From assembly GCA_963701735.1 (NCBI GenBank), contig CAVPBI010000026.1:310001-374000 (forward strand): DNA of 64,000 bases, read 5' to 3'. Source of the stretch: CAWABB01 sp963701735. GTDB taxonomy: Bacteria; Bacteroidota; Ignavibacteria; UBA10030; UBA6906. Below the pieces are notes generated by a model. The model searched no databases, had not been told where the DNA came from, and worked only from the letters and a program-made list of their open reading frames with translations. Below, piece by piece: positions 8,472 through 16,925 of the stretch. Within the stretch, counting starts at the first letter, position 1. Each line of letters opens with the position of its first letter. A program made the position numbers and the translations under genes.

Positions 8472-9596
8472 ATGAAGGTCCGGGACGTCGCCGCAATTCT
8501 TGAAGAGTGGGCTCCCCCGGAGATTGCGTGGGAGGGGGATAACGTCGGCCTCCAGGTCGGACGCGGAGACGACCCCGTCCGCGGCATTCTTGTGGCGCTC
8601 GAAGTCACGGATGCAGTCATCCGGGAAGCGCGAAGGCGCAGGGCGTCGCTGATCGTGAGCCATCATCCGTTGGTGTTCCGGCCGCTCAGGGCTGTCGCGA
8701 CCGACATGCCCGAAGGCCGGCGGATCGCTGCGCTGTTGCGGCATGGCATCGCGCTCTATGCGGCGCATACGAACCTGGACTTCGCCGCGGGCGGAACGAG
8801 CTTCGTGCTCGCCGAGCAGCTCGGGATCACCGGGGCGGAGTTCCTGCGCACTCCGTACCGGGTTCAGAAGAAGATCGTGACGTTCGTCCCTGAGGCGGAC
8901 GCCGAGCGTGTCGCAGGCGCGATGGCGGATGCGGGAGCGGGAGTCATCGGGAATTACGATGCGTGCTCTTTCCGCATAGCGGGCGAGGGAACATTCAGGG
9001 GAAACGCAGCGGCACACCCTGCCGTGGGACGCCGCGGCACCCTGCAGCGCGTGCGCGAGATACGTCTGGAGATGCTCGTCCAGGGCCCGAGAGTTGCTGA
9101 TGTTGTCACTGCCCTCCGCGCGGCGCATCCGTACGAGGAAGTGGCGTACGACGTCTACCCCGTGGAGACTCCGAGCCGCGAGTACGGCATGGGCGTCGTC
9201 GGCAACCTGGATCGGCCGCTGAAGCTTCGCTCGTTTCTCCAGCGTGTGCGGCGTTCGCTGGGCATCCCTCACCTCCGCTACACGGGGGATCCGGAACGGG
9301 TGGTGCGCCGGGCCGCCGTCTGCGGCGGGAGCGGAGCAGAGCTGTTGCCCGCGGCTGTCGCCGCCGGCGCAGACGCGTTTGTCACGGCAGATGTGAAGTA
9401 CCACGCATTTCATGACAGCACCGGCGCGATCGCGCTGATCGATGCAGGACACTACGAGACGGAAGTCCCCGTGGTCCGGTCGCTCGCGCGCCGCCTGGCG
9501 AGCGCGGCTGCACGGGTCGGGCATCCCGGTGTCGTCGACACGAGTGAGAACGAACCCGGTTCGCTGGGCGTAAGAAACACAGTCGAGGAGCAAGCG
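8472..9596 (+). CDS. Nif3-like dinuclear metal centre protein
   Basis: This belongs to the conserved NIF3/YbgI/YqfO family, toroidal hexamers with a two-metal site and often annotated as GTP cyclohydrolase I type 2-like. Signatures include WEGDNVGLQVG, the metal-binding LIVSHHPLVFRP, YAAHTNLDFAAGGTS and AVCGGSGAELLPAAVAAGAD. The terminal HAFHDSTGAIALIDAGHYETE supplies further ligands. A middle domain (residues ~130-230) resembles the PII-like insert of long family members. There is no stop before the next gene. The frame runs straight into the zinc-ribbon protein, so the end given is set by that gene's start. A TAA at 9571 lies one frame away, which suggests a lost stop. Confidence 0.88.
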
Positions 9597-10327
9597 TTGG
9601 AAGACAAGTTACGGAATCTCTGGGCGTTGCAGCAGGTCGACCTGCACCTTGATGAGCTCGAAGAACTGAAAGGTGACCTTCCGGGCGCAGTCAGGGCACT
9701 CGATGAGAAGATGGCGGCGTTGCAGGCGGAGGTCGACACGCTCGACGGCACGATGCGCGACGAGTTCACGCAGCGCGAGCAGGCCGACAATGACATCATC
9801 ACGCAGAACAGAAGCTGGAGAAGTACAAGGGCCAGCAGCTCTCGGTCCGCACCAACCGCGAGTACGACGCCCTGACGCGGGAGATGGACCTCGCCACCGA
9901 AACGATCACGCGCCGGGAGAAAGAAGTCACCGAGCACGAGACCCGGGCCACAGTCGCGCGGGATGAAGCGCAGCTGAAGCGCGAGGAACTCGCGGGACTG
10001 CAGGCACAGCTGGACGAGAAGCGTATCGCGCTGGCCGAGGTGTCCAAGGCGAACGAAGCGGAGGAGACGAAGTTCCGCCACGAACGCGAGAAGATCGTGG
10101 TGCGTATCGCCAAGGGCGACCTCGCCACGTACGAGCGCATCAGGCGGGCAAAGAAAGGGAAGGCGGTCGTCCCGGTGAAACGGGGCGCCTGCGGCGGCTG
10201 CTTCAACCGCGTCCCCCCGCAGAGGATTCTCGAGCTCCGGCAGAACGCCCGCGTGCATACGTGTGAACGCTGCGGAAGGATCCTGGTCTCCGACGAGATC
10301 ACCGAGACCCGCGCGGCAAACGCGTGA
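9597..10327 (+). CDS. C4-type zinc ribbon coiled-coil protein (frameshifted)
   Basis: This protein has an N-terminal antiparallel coiled coil (DEKMAALQAEVDTLDGT ...) followed by a zinc ribbon with paired cysteines, GACGGCFNRVPP and HTCERCGRIL. Members of this family are commonly encoded next to nif3. The function is not established, though nucleic acid binding is often suggested. I choose the TTG at 9597 because GAGGAG stands 6 bp before it (9585-9590). The frame breaks at about 9808-9812. Adding one base restores KLEKYKGQQLSVRTNREYDA, a conserved stretch of the family. It overlaps the RNase H start by 4 bp (GTGA). Confidence 0.82.
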
Positions 10328-10755
10328 CCTGGTATGCCTATACCGACGGGGCGTCGAGGGGGAATCCCGGAGACGCCGGCGTCGGTGTGATCGTCAAAGA
10401 TGAGCAGGGCCGGACGGTCCTGTCGGTTCACGGATTCATCGGGCGAACGACCAACAACGTCGCCGAGTATACGGCCTTCAAGGCGCTTCTGGAGCGGCTG
10501 CGGGCCGGGCAGTGCACGAAGCTCGTGGTCCACTCCGATAGCGAGCTGCTGGTCCGCCAGATCAACGGCCAGTACCGCGTCAAGGACCCGGGGCTGAAGA
10601 AGCACCACGAGGAAGTCAGGCGGCTCATATCGTCCCTCCCCTGCGAAGTGGAGGTGCGCCATATCCCGCGAGAACAGAATAGCGAGGCCGACCGGCTCGC
10701 AAACCAGGGGATCGACTCGCTCGTCCCTTTGCCGGCGTCGGGCCCAGAGAGTTGA
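10324..10755 (+). CDS. rnhA: Ribonuclease HI-family protein
   Basis: This 143-aa protein has the RNase H fold, which cuts the RNA strand of RNA-DNA hybrids. The acidic catalytic positions are visible: D8 in AYTDGASRGNPGDAG, the glutamate in NNVAEYTAFKALLE, the aspartate in VVHSDSELLVRQ and the final aspartate in PREQNSEADRLANQG. The start is a GTG at 10324, overlapping the preceding stop. The gene is the last of the nif3 set and RNase P RNA follows within 25 bp. It belongs to the short, histidine-loop-poor type often called RnhA-like or reverse-transcriptase-like RNase H, so the exact subfamily is uncertain. Confidence 0.9.
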   Translation: MTWYAYTDGASRGNPGDAGVGVIVKDEQGRTVLSVHGFIGRTTNNVAEYTAFKALLERLRAGQCTKLVVHSDSELLVRQINGQYRVKDPGLKKHHEEVRRLISSLPCEVEVRHIPREQNSEADRLANQGIDSLVPLPASGPES

Positions 10756-10775
10756 TAATTCACTAAAACAACAAC

Positions 10776-11187
10776 TGCGCAGGTCGGGCAGCCGCATCCC
10801 GCGTGTGACGCGGGGTGAGGAAAGTCCGAACTCCGGAGAGCAGGGTGCCCCGTGAACAGCGGGGGACCCGTTCGCGCAAGCGGACGGGGACGGACAGTGT
10901 CACAGAAAACATACCGCCCCGCCATCCCGCTGTGCGGGATGGCGGGGTAAGGGTGAAAAGGCGAGGTAAGAGCTCACCGCCCCCGCAGTAATGCGGGGGG
11001 CACGACAAACCCCACCCGGAGCAAGACCAAATAAGGGAGGAGAAGCTGCTCGCTTCGCATCCCGCGCGAGCGGGATACACTCCCGGGTAGGTCGCTTGAG
11101 CCGTGGAGCAATCCACGGCCCAGAGAAATGGCTGCCTCTTCCGCCATCGGGCGGAACAGACAGAATTCGGCTTACAGACCTGCGCCG
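10776..11187 (+). ncRNA. rnpB: RNase P RNA, bacterial class A
   Basis: This is the catalytic RNA that matures tRNA 5' ends. The universally conserved core GAGGAAAGTCCGAACTCC (from about 10818) and CAGAAAACATACCGCC (near 10902) are present, as is the GGTAAGGGTGAAAAGG region. Helix P1 closes the molecule: GCGCAGGTC at 10777-10785 pairs perfectly with GACCTGCGC at 11177-11185, which sets both ends. The length of about 410 nt fits class A. A -10-like GATAAT at 10754-10759 overlaps the RNase H stop and could start it. The -35 box is poor. Confidence 0.95.
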
Positions 11188-11250
11188 TTCCCCGAAGCCC
11201 CGCCCGTACGGTGGGGGCCTCGGGGGACGCATGAGCGATGGAGAAGACTC

Positions 11251-12981
11251 GTGCCTACGGGAATCAAGGAGTACCGGTGGTCCCTCGCCGGCCCTCCTGA
11301 TGCAGCTGTCGTCGCTCGCCTGTCAAGAGAAATCAACGTACCGGAACCGATTGCCCGCATCCTCGTCGACAGGGGCATCTCGACCTACGACGAGGCCAAG
11401 CTCTATTTCCGGCCCTCCCTGGAACATTTGCATGATCCGTTCCTGCTCGACGGGATGGATGCGGCTGTCCAGCGCATCCTGCGCGCGCTCGAGCACGGCG
11501 AGCGGCTGCTGGTGTTCGGGGACTATGACGTTGACGGCACCAACGGCGCAGCGATGCTGTACCTGTTCTTCAAGGAGCTGGGAGCGCCGGTCGAGTACTA
11601 CATCCCCGACCGCATCAAGGAAGGGTACGGAATCTCGCGGCAGGGCATCGACCTGGCGGTGGATGACAAGGTGTCGGTGTTCATCGCGGTCGACTGCGGC
11701 ATCACGGCAGTAGATCAGATCGCCTACGCCCGGAGCAGGGGGCTGGACGTCATCATCTGCGACCACCATGAGGCGGGACCGGTTCTCCCCGCCGCGGTCG
11801 CGGTCCTGGATCCGATCAAGCCCGGCGACCCCTACCCATTCAAATCTCTCTCCGGATGCGGCGTGGGGTTCAAGTTCATCCAGGGCGTCGCGAAGGCGCT
11901 CGGCCGCGAGTCGCTGACCCATTCGTACCTGGGCTTCGTGGCACTCGCCAGCACGGCGGACATCGTCCCGCTCGTCGGCGAGAACCGCGTCCTGACCCGG
12001 CTCGGGCTGGAGCAGATCAACTCCGATCCGCGGCCCGGATTCAAGGCATTGATCGAAAGCTCGGGGCTCAAGGTCGGGCAGATCAACACGGGCCAGATCG
12101 TCTTCGTGCTCGGGCCGCGCATCAACGCCGCCGGGCGACTGGGCGACGCGATGCGCGCCGTGCGGCTGCTGACCGCCACCGATCCCGACGAGGCGCGCGA
12201 GCTTGCCGCAGTCCTGGAAGACGAGAATCGCAACCGCCGGAAGATCGACGAGGACACCTTCGCGAACGCGCAGATGATCGTCGAGGAACAATTCGACGTC
12301 GACGACATCGCGGCAATCGTCCTCCATCAGGAACACTGGCACCCCGGCGTGGTCGGCATCGTCGCTTCGCGCATGGTCGAGAAGTACTACAAGCCGTCCA
12401 TCATGATGGCCACAGTCGACGGCGTCGCGAAAGGGTCGGCGCGCAGCGTCAACGGCTTCGACATCTACGAAGCGCTCCGCCGGTGCGAGGACACGCTCAT
12501 CCAGTTCGGCGGACATAAGTACGCCGCGGGCCTGACCGTGGAGGTCGACAGGGTCGGCGAGTTCCGCGAGGCGTTCGTCGGCGCCGTTCGTGCGATGATG
12601 ACCGAGGAATACAGAACGCCCGAAATCCACATCGACACCGAGATCAGCCTGAGCGAGGTGACCCCCCGGTTCGTGAAGATCTTGAGGGAGTTCGCACCGT
12701 TCGGGCCGGGCAACATGAAGCCGGTGTTCCTGGCCAGAAATCTTGAAGTGGTCGGCACTCCGCGGATCGTGGGAAAGAACCACCTCCGGTTCCGCGTGCG
12801 GCAGGACGGAACGATGATCGATGCGATCGGGTTCGGCCTCGGCGATTATCTCCCCCGCGTGGCGGACGGGAGGCACGACCTCTCATGCGTGTTCAACATC
12901 GACGAGAACGACTGGACGCCGCCGAACGGCATGCGATCCCAGGGTCCGTCGACGCAGCTGAAGATCAAGGACCTGAAGTAA
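11251..12981 (+). CDS. recJ: Single-stranded-DNA-specific exonuclease RecJ
   Basis: RecJ degrades single-stranded DNA 5' to 3' in recombination and mismatch repair. The DHH phosphoesterase core shows motifs GDYDVDGTNGAAML, AVDCGITAVDQ and ICDHHEAGPVLPAA. The DHHA1 domain follows with ARSVNGFDIYEAL and FGGHKYAAGLTV. The C-terminal OB-like domain ends near the stop. The start is the GTG at 11251, preceded by GGAGAAG. It gives 576 aa, the usual length. Longer in-frame starts would run into rnpB. It heads the recJ-yebC-ruvCAB-mpg cluster. Confidence 0.95.
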   Translation: MPTGIKEYRWSLAGPPDAAVVARLSREINVPEPIARILVDRGISTYDEAKLYFRPSLEHLHDPFLLDGMDAAVQRILRALEHGERLLVFGDYDVDGTNGAAMLYLFFKELGAPVEYYIPDRIKEGYGISRQGIDLAVDDKVSVFIAVDCGITAVDQIAYARSRGLDVIICDHHEAGPVLPAAVAVLDPIKPGDPYPFKSLSGCGVGFKFIQGVAKALGRESLTHSYLGFVALASTADIVPLVGENRVLTRLGLEQINSDPRPGFKALIESSGLKVGQINTGQIVFVLGPRINAAGRLGDAMRAVRLLTATDPDEARELAAVLEDENRNRRKIDEDTFANAQMIVEEQFDVDDIAAIVLHQEHWHPGVVGIVASRMVEKYYKPSIMMATVDGVAKGSARSVNGFDIYEALRRCEDTLIQFGGHKYAAGLTVEVDRVGEFREAFVGAVRAMMTEEYRTPEIHIDTEISLSEVTPRFVKILREFAPFGPGNMKPVFLARNLEVVGTPRIVGKNHLRFRVRQDGTMIDAIGFGLGDYLPRVADGRHDLSCVFNIDENDWTPPNGMRSQGPSTQLKIKDLK

Positions 12982-13008
12982 GTAGAGCATTCAAAGGAGG
13001 ACCTACGC

Positions 13009-13764
13009 ATGTCGGGCCATTCTAAATGGGCGACCATCAAGAGGAAGAAGGGCGCCACGGATGCAGCCAGAGGCCGTCTGTTCACCCGGCTGATCCGCGA
13101 AATCACCATCGCCGCCCGGAACGGGGGTGGCAACCCCGAAGGGAACCCGCGACTCCGTCTGGCCATCTCGGCCGCCAAGGCCGCGAACATGCCGGCGGAC
13201 AACATCAAGCGCGCCACCCAGAAGGGCACAGGAGAGCTGCCGGGCGCCACGCTCGAGGAAGTCACGTTTGAAGGGTACGGGCCGGGCGGCGTCGCCATCA
13301 TCGTCGAAGCCGTGACGGACAACAATAACCGCACGGTGTCGGAGATGCGGCACATCTTCTCGCGACACAACGGGAACATGGGCGGCAGCGTTGCCTGGAT
13401 GTTCAGCCGCAAAGGCACGGTCAGCATCCCGCGGGGCGGCAAGAACGCCGCACTCACGGAAGATGACCTCCTCGGCCTGATCCTTGACGCGGGAGCCGAC
13501 GATCTGCACACCGACAGCGACTCGTTCACGGTCATTACCGTACCCCAGGCGTTCGACACGGTCCGCAAGGCGCTCGAAGAAAAAGGCATCGCCGTCGAAA
13601 ACGCGTCGCTCACCATGGTCGCGCAAAATACGGTGAAGTCCGGCGGCAAAGATGCCGAGCAGCTCCTGAAGCTCATGGAGGCGCTCGAGGAACACGACGA
13701 CGTCCAGAACGTCTACGCGAACTTCGACATCGATGACAAAGAGCTCGCCGCGCTCGGGGCGTGA
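13009..13764 (+). CDS. yebC: YebC/PmpR-family protein
   Basis: This is a conserved 251-aa DUF28 protein. It begins MSGHSKWATIKRKKGATDAA and contains NNNRTVSEMRHIFSRHNGNMG and GSVAWMFSRKG, all diagnostic. Members have been described as transcription regulators and, more recently, as factors relieving ribosome stalling. The start has an excellent AAAGGAGG at 12993-13000, 8 bp before the ATG. It is linked to ruvC, as in many bacteria, and the ruvC start lies inside its 3' end, suggesting translational coupling. Confidence 0.96.
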   Translation: MSGHSKWATIKRKKGATDAARGRLFTRLIREITIAARNGGGNPEGNPRLRLAISAAKAANMPADNIKRATQKGTGELPGATLEEVTFEGYGPGGVAIIVEAVTDNNNRTVSEMRHIFSRHNGNMGGSVAWMFSRKGTVSIPRGGKNAALTEDDLLGLILDAGADDLHTDSDSFTVITVPQAFDTVRKALEEKGIAVENASLTMVAQNTVKSGGKDAEQLLKLMEALEEHDDVQNVYANFDIDDKELAALGA

Positions 13765-14317
13765 GAGCGAAGAGCCGGCGACGATCGTCCTCGGGGTCGA
13801 CCCCGGGACGCTGGTCACGGGATACGGGCTCGTCGCGCGCACGGCGTCGGGACTCAGCGCTGTCGCATACGGGACCATCCGGAACGCCGGCGCCGACAGC
13901 ATGCCGCTCCGCCTCCGCCGCATCCACGACGGACTGCGCGAGCTGATCGAGAAGCATCACCCCGACGAGTTCGCCATCGAGAGCGCGTTCTACGGGAAGA
14001 ACGCCCAGTCAGCCTTGAAACTCGGGCACGCCCGCGGCGTTTCCATCCTCGCGGCCGTGGACAAGGAAATCCCGACCTCGGAGTATGCGCCGCGGGAGGT
14101 GAAGAAATCGGTTGTGGGAAGCGGGACAGCCTCCAAGGAGCAGGTCCGCTACATGGTCACGACAATGCTGAATCTCGAGAAAGGATCGCTGGCGCTGGAT
14201 GCGTCTGACGCGCTGGCTGTCGCGATCTGCCACCTCCAGCATCTCTCCCGTCCGGCGCGCCCGTTCCGCGACTGGAAGTCCTACATCGCTGCCCATCCGG
14301 AACGCGTGGCCCGATGA
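13733..14317 (+). CDS. ruvC: Crossover junction endodeoxyribonuclease RuvC
   Basis: RuvC resolves Holliday junctions made by RuvAB. Acidic catalytic residues are recognisable in LGVDPGTLVTGYG, the glutamate of EFAIESAFYGKN and the terminal LDASDALAVAICHLQ. The protein is 194 aa. The ATG at 13733 overlaps yebC by 32 bp. No other start codon in frame precedes the conserved VDPGT, so this one is accepted even though the first ~17 residues are not conserved. The stop overlaps the ruvA start (ATGA). Confidence 0.95.
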   Translation: MTKSSPRSGRESEEPATIVLGVDPGTLVTGYGLVARTASGLSAVAYGTIRNAGADSMPLRLRRIHDGLRELIEKHHPDEFAIESAFYGKNAQSALKLGHARGVSILAAVDKEIPTSEYAPREVKKSVVGSGTASKEQVRYMVTTMLNLEKGSLALDASDALAVAICHLQHLSRPARPFRDWKSYIAAHPERVAR

Positions 14318-14922
14318 TCACACTGCTCCGAGGGACTCTCCTGTCAAAGGCTCCGACCGAAGCGGTTGTGGATGTCGGAGGCGTGGGCTACGGCGTGCAG
14401 ATCCCCGTCTCGACGTTCGAAGCCATCGGCGACACGAACACCGCTGTCACGCTTCACACCTACCTGCATGTCCGCGAGGACGCGCTCGTCCTCTACGGTT
14501 TCGCGACCGAAGAGGAGCGCGACACATTTCGCCTGCTTATTTCCGTGAACGGCATCGGGCCGAAGATGGCGCAGGGGATCCTCTCGGGGATCGGCGTGAG
14601 AGACCTCAAGGATTGCATCGCGAGGGGGAACGTCTCGATGCTCATCACGGTGCCGGGCGTCGGAAGAAAGACCGGCGAGAGACTGGTCATGGAGCTGCGG
14701 GAAAAGATCGGGCGGGTCGACCAGGACATGCGCCACTCCGCCGGCGCGGGCGACGAGCAGAGCCGGATTCGGTCGGAAGCCCTGCTGGCCCTTACCTCCC
14801 TCGGCTACACCAGGCAGGTCGCGGAAAAGGCCCTCCGGGTCGCGCTCCAGGAGTCAGACATACCATCGACCATCGAGGGGTTGATCAAGTCCGCCCTCCG
14901 TCACGCGACGGGTGCCTCATGA
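14314..14922 (+). CDS. ruvA: Holliday junction branch migration protein RuvA
   Basis: RuvA binds four-way junctions and loads RuvB. Residues 1-65 form the OB domain (MITLLRGTLLSKAPTEAVVD, YTYLHVREDALVLYGF-like). Residues 70-140 hold two helix-hairpin-helix motifs (SVNGIGPKMAQGIL and TVPGVGRKTGERLVMEL). The C-terminal domain that contacts RuvB is EALLALTSLGYTRQVAEKAL. It is 202 aa, the normal size. It overlaps ruvC by 4 bp at its start and a 17-codon micro-ORF at its end. Confidence 0.96.
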   Translation: MITLLRGTLLSKAPTEAVVDVGGVGYGVQIPVSTFEAIGDTNTAVTLHTYLHVREDALVLYGFATEEERDTFRLLISVNGIGPKMAQGILSGIGVRDLKDCIARGNVSMLITVPGVGRKTGERLVMELREKIGRVDQDMRHSAGAGDEQSRIRSEALLALTSLGYTRQVAEKALRVALQESDIPSTIEGLIKSALRHATGAS

Positions 14923-14972
14923 ATATGACCAACCTCGACACCACACTGGCCCTCACGAGGCTGGCCGCATGA
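14919..14972 (+). CDS. 17-codon micro-ORF coupling ruvA to ruvB
   Basis: An ORF for MNMTNLDTTLALTRLAA fills the gap between ruvA and ruvB. Its ATG overlaps the ruvA stop as ATGA at 14919-14922, and its own TGA overlaps the ruvB start as ATGA at 14969-14972. The geometry lets a terminating ribosome restart twice and reach ruvB. Whether the peptide matters is unknown. The ORF may act only as a coupling device or be chance. Confidence 0.35.
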   Translation: MNMTNLDTTLALTRLAA

Positions 14973-16024
14973 CCCGGCCCGACGCAACATCCCCCGACAG
15001 GCTCGAAGGCGACGCCGACTTCGATCGGGCACTCCGGCCGGGCACGTTCGCCGAGTTCTCCGGCCAGGAGAAGATTACCCAGAACCTGAGAGTCTTCATC
15101 GCCGCGGCGCGGCAGCGCGGTGAGCCGCTGGATCACGTCCTCCTGACGGGCCCGCCGGGACTGGGCAAGACCACGCTCGCCCACATCATCGCAAACGAAA
15201 TGGGGACCACCCTGAAAGCCACCTCGGGGCCGGTCCTGGACAAGCCCGGCGATCTTGCGGGCCTCCTCACCAACCTGCGCGAGGGCGAGGTCCTCTTCAT
15301 CGACGAGATCCACCGCCTCAATCCCGTTGTCGAGGAGTATCTCTACGCGGCGATGGAGGACTTCCGGCTCGATATCATGATCGACTCCGGGCCGAGCGCG
15401 CGGAGCATCCAGCTCGCACTCCCGAAATTCACGCTCATCGGCGCGACGACCCGGGCCGGACTGCTCACCTCCCCCCTGCGCGCGCGTTTCGGCGTGAGCA
15501 ACAGGCTCGATTACTATGATGCCCGGACGCTCGGCGCGATCATTCTCCGCTCCTCGAAGCTGCTTCAGGTCGCGGTGCAACCCGAAGGCATTGAGGAAAT
15601 CGCGCGCCGCTCCCGCGGGACGCCGCGTATTGCCAACCGACTGCTCCGGCGCTGCCGCGATTTCGCCCAGGCCGACAAGGCGATGGCGCGCCACAAGGGC
15701 GTCATCACGCGCGATGTCGCCGACTACTCGCTGAAAGCCCTCGAGGTGGACGAGCACGGCCTCGACGACATGGACAAGCGCATCCTGCTCGCCATCATCC
15801 AGAAGTACGGCGGCGGACCCGTCGGCATCACCACGATCGCCGTCGCGGTGGGTGAGGAAGCGGGAACCATTGAAGAGGTCTACGAACCCTACCTGATTCA
15901 GGAGGGATTTCTGAAGCGTACCCCCCGCGGCCGCGAAGTGACCCGGCTCGCCTACGAGCATCTCCGTCAGCGTCCGCCCGGGCCGGATGCTCCGTCCTTG
16001 TTCACACCCGATGAACAGGCGTAA
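14969..16024 (+). CDS. ruvB: Holliday junction ATP-dependent DNA helicase RuvB
   Basis: RuvB is the hexameric AAA+ motor of branch migration. Present are Walker A GPPGLGKTTLAHIIA, Walker B LFIDEIHRLNPVVEE, sensor 1 FTLIGATTRAGLLTSPLRAR, the arginine finger region and sensor 2 RGTPRIANRLLRR. A winged-helix C-terminal domain ends the protein (GFLKRTPRGREVT). I choose the ATG at 14969 (MTRPDATSP), preceded by GAGG 8 bp upstream. It gives 351 aa. An upstream in-frame GTG at 14912 lacks a ribosome site. Confidence 0.96.
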   Translation: MTRPDATSPDRLEGDADFDRALRPGTFAEFSGQEKITQNLRVFIAAARQRGEPLDHVLLTGPPGLGKTTLAHIIANEMGTTLKATSGPVLDKPGDLAGLLTNLREGEVLFIDEIHRLNPVVEEYLYAAMEDFRLDIMIDSGPSARSIQLALPKFTLIGATTRAGLLTSPLRARFGVSNRLDYYDARTLGAIILRSSKLLQVAVQPEGIEEIARRSRGTPRIANRLLRRCRDFAQADKAMARHKGVITRDVADYSLKALEVDEHGLDDMDKRILLAIIQKYGGGPVGITTIAVAVGEEAGTIEEVYEPYLIQEGFLKRTPRGREVTRLAYEHLRQRPPGPDAPSLFTPDEQA

Positions 16025-16925
16025 GCCGGACTCTCCCCCCCGGGTCCCGACATCGGCCGAGTTCGCCCCCGACCACTCCAATGCTGCCGGCGTTCATCGC
16101 CTTCTTCCACCGCTCCCCCGCTCGTTCTACCTGCGCCCGACGCTCACCGTAGCCCGCGATCTCCCGGGCACGTACCTCGTTCGCAGATCCGGCAAGAGTC
16201 TGCTGATCGCCCGCATCGTTGAGGTAGAGGCATACCTGGGTTCACGCGACCCCGCAAGTCATGCCTTCCGCGGACAGACGGCCCGCAACGATGTCATGTT
16301 CTGGAAAGGCGGACATCTGTACGTCTACTTCACGTACGGGATGCACTTCTGCTGCAATGTGGTGACCGGGAGGGAAGGGATAGGCATGGCCATCCTGATC
16401 CGCGCGGGCGAGCCGATCGCGGGCGTGCGACAGATGGCGAGGCGAAGAGGAACATCCGACCCCACGCTACTCTGCAGCGGGCCGGCGCGGCTGTGCCAGG
16501 CCACGGGGATAGGACGGAAAGAGAACGGGACCGACCTCTGCGGGAAGGAGATCTGGATAGCAGGCGATCCGGAGATTGACGCGAGCACCGCACGCACTCG
16601 CCGCGCCAAACTGGGCAGGTCAACACGGATCGGGATCAGGGAAGGCAAGGAGCACCGCTGGCGGTTCTACATCAAGGGGAACCCGCACGTGTCGAAGGGC
16701 CGGCCATCGGGGCCGGATGGACGACGGGACCGACCATCGGGGCCGGACGGGCGAGGAGGCCGCGCCAGCCGGACGGTAACAGGGGCCGCCGCTCCACGCA
16801 GAGCCTCGCTGGCATCTCGCGTCTGCCCGGGACGCTGGCGCGTTAGCGTTCCGGACGAGCCTCCAACCTCAAACCCAGCTCACGCTTCAGGAACTCCCCG
16901 GTTGAAGACCCCCGCGCTTTCATGA
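16011..16925 (+). CDS. mpg: DNA-3-methyladenine glycosylase (AAG/MPG family), with odd C-terminal tail
   Basis: This monofunctional glycosylase excises alkylated purines to start base excision repair. Family motifs are IARIVEVEAYLGSRDPASHAF, RNDVMFWKGGHLYVYFTYG, MHFCCNVVTG and GPARLCQATGI, including the catalytic glutamate of EVEAY. The family usually ends soon after WRFYIKGNPHVSK. Here the frame continues for about 75 residues of Gly/Arg/Pro-rich sequence, built partly on a 30-bp-period repeat, and overlaps the 3' end of convergent uvrA. The tail may be a lost stop or a frameshift. The start at 16011 overlaps ruvB by 14 bp. Confidence 0.88.
   Translation: MNRRKPDSPPRVPTSAEFAPDHSNAAGVHRLLPPLPRSFYLRPTLTVARDLPGTYLVRRSGKSLLIARIVEVEAYLGSRDPASHAFRGQTARNDVMFWKGGHLYVYFTYGMHFCCNVVTGREGIGMAILIRAGEPIAGVRQMARRRGTSDPTLLCSGPARLCQATGIGRKENGTDLCGKEIWIAGDPEIDASTARTRRAKLGRSTRIGIREGKEHRWRFYIKGNPHVSKGRPSGPDGRRDRPSGPDGRGGRASRTVTGAAAPRRASLASRVCPGRWRVSVPDEPPTSNPAHASGTPRLKTPALS
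16701..16750 (+). repeat. Two-copy tandem repeat in the mpg tail, period 30 bp
   Basis: CGGCCATCGGGGCCGGATGG at 16701-16720 recurs at 16731-16750 with two mismatches. Both copies read RPSGPDG in the mpg frame. They lie in the unconserved C-terminal extension. Confidence 0.7.
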
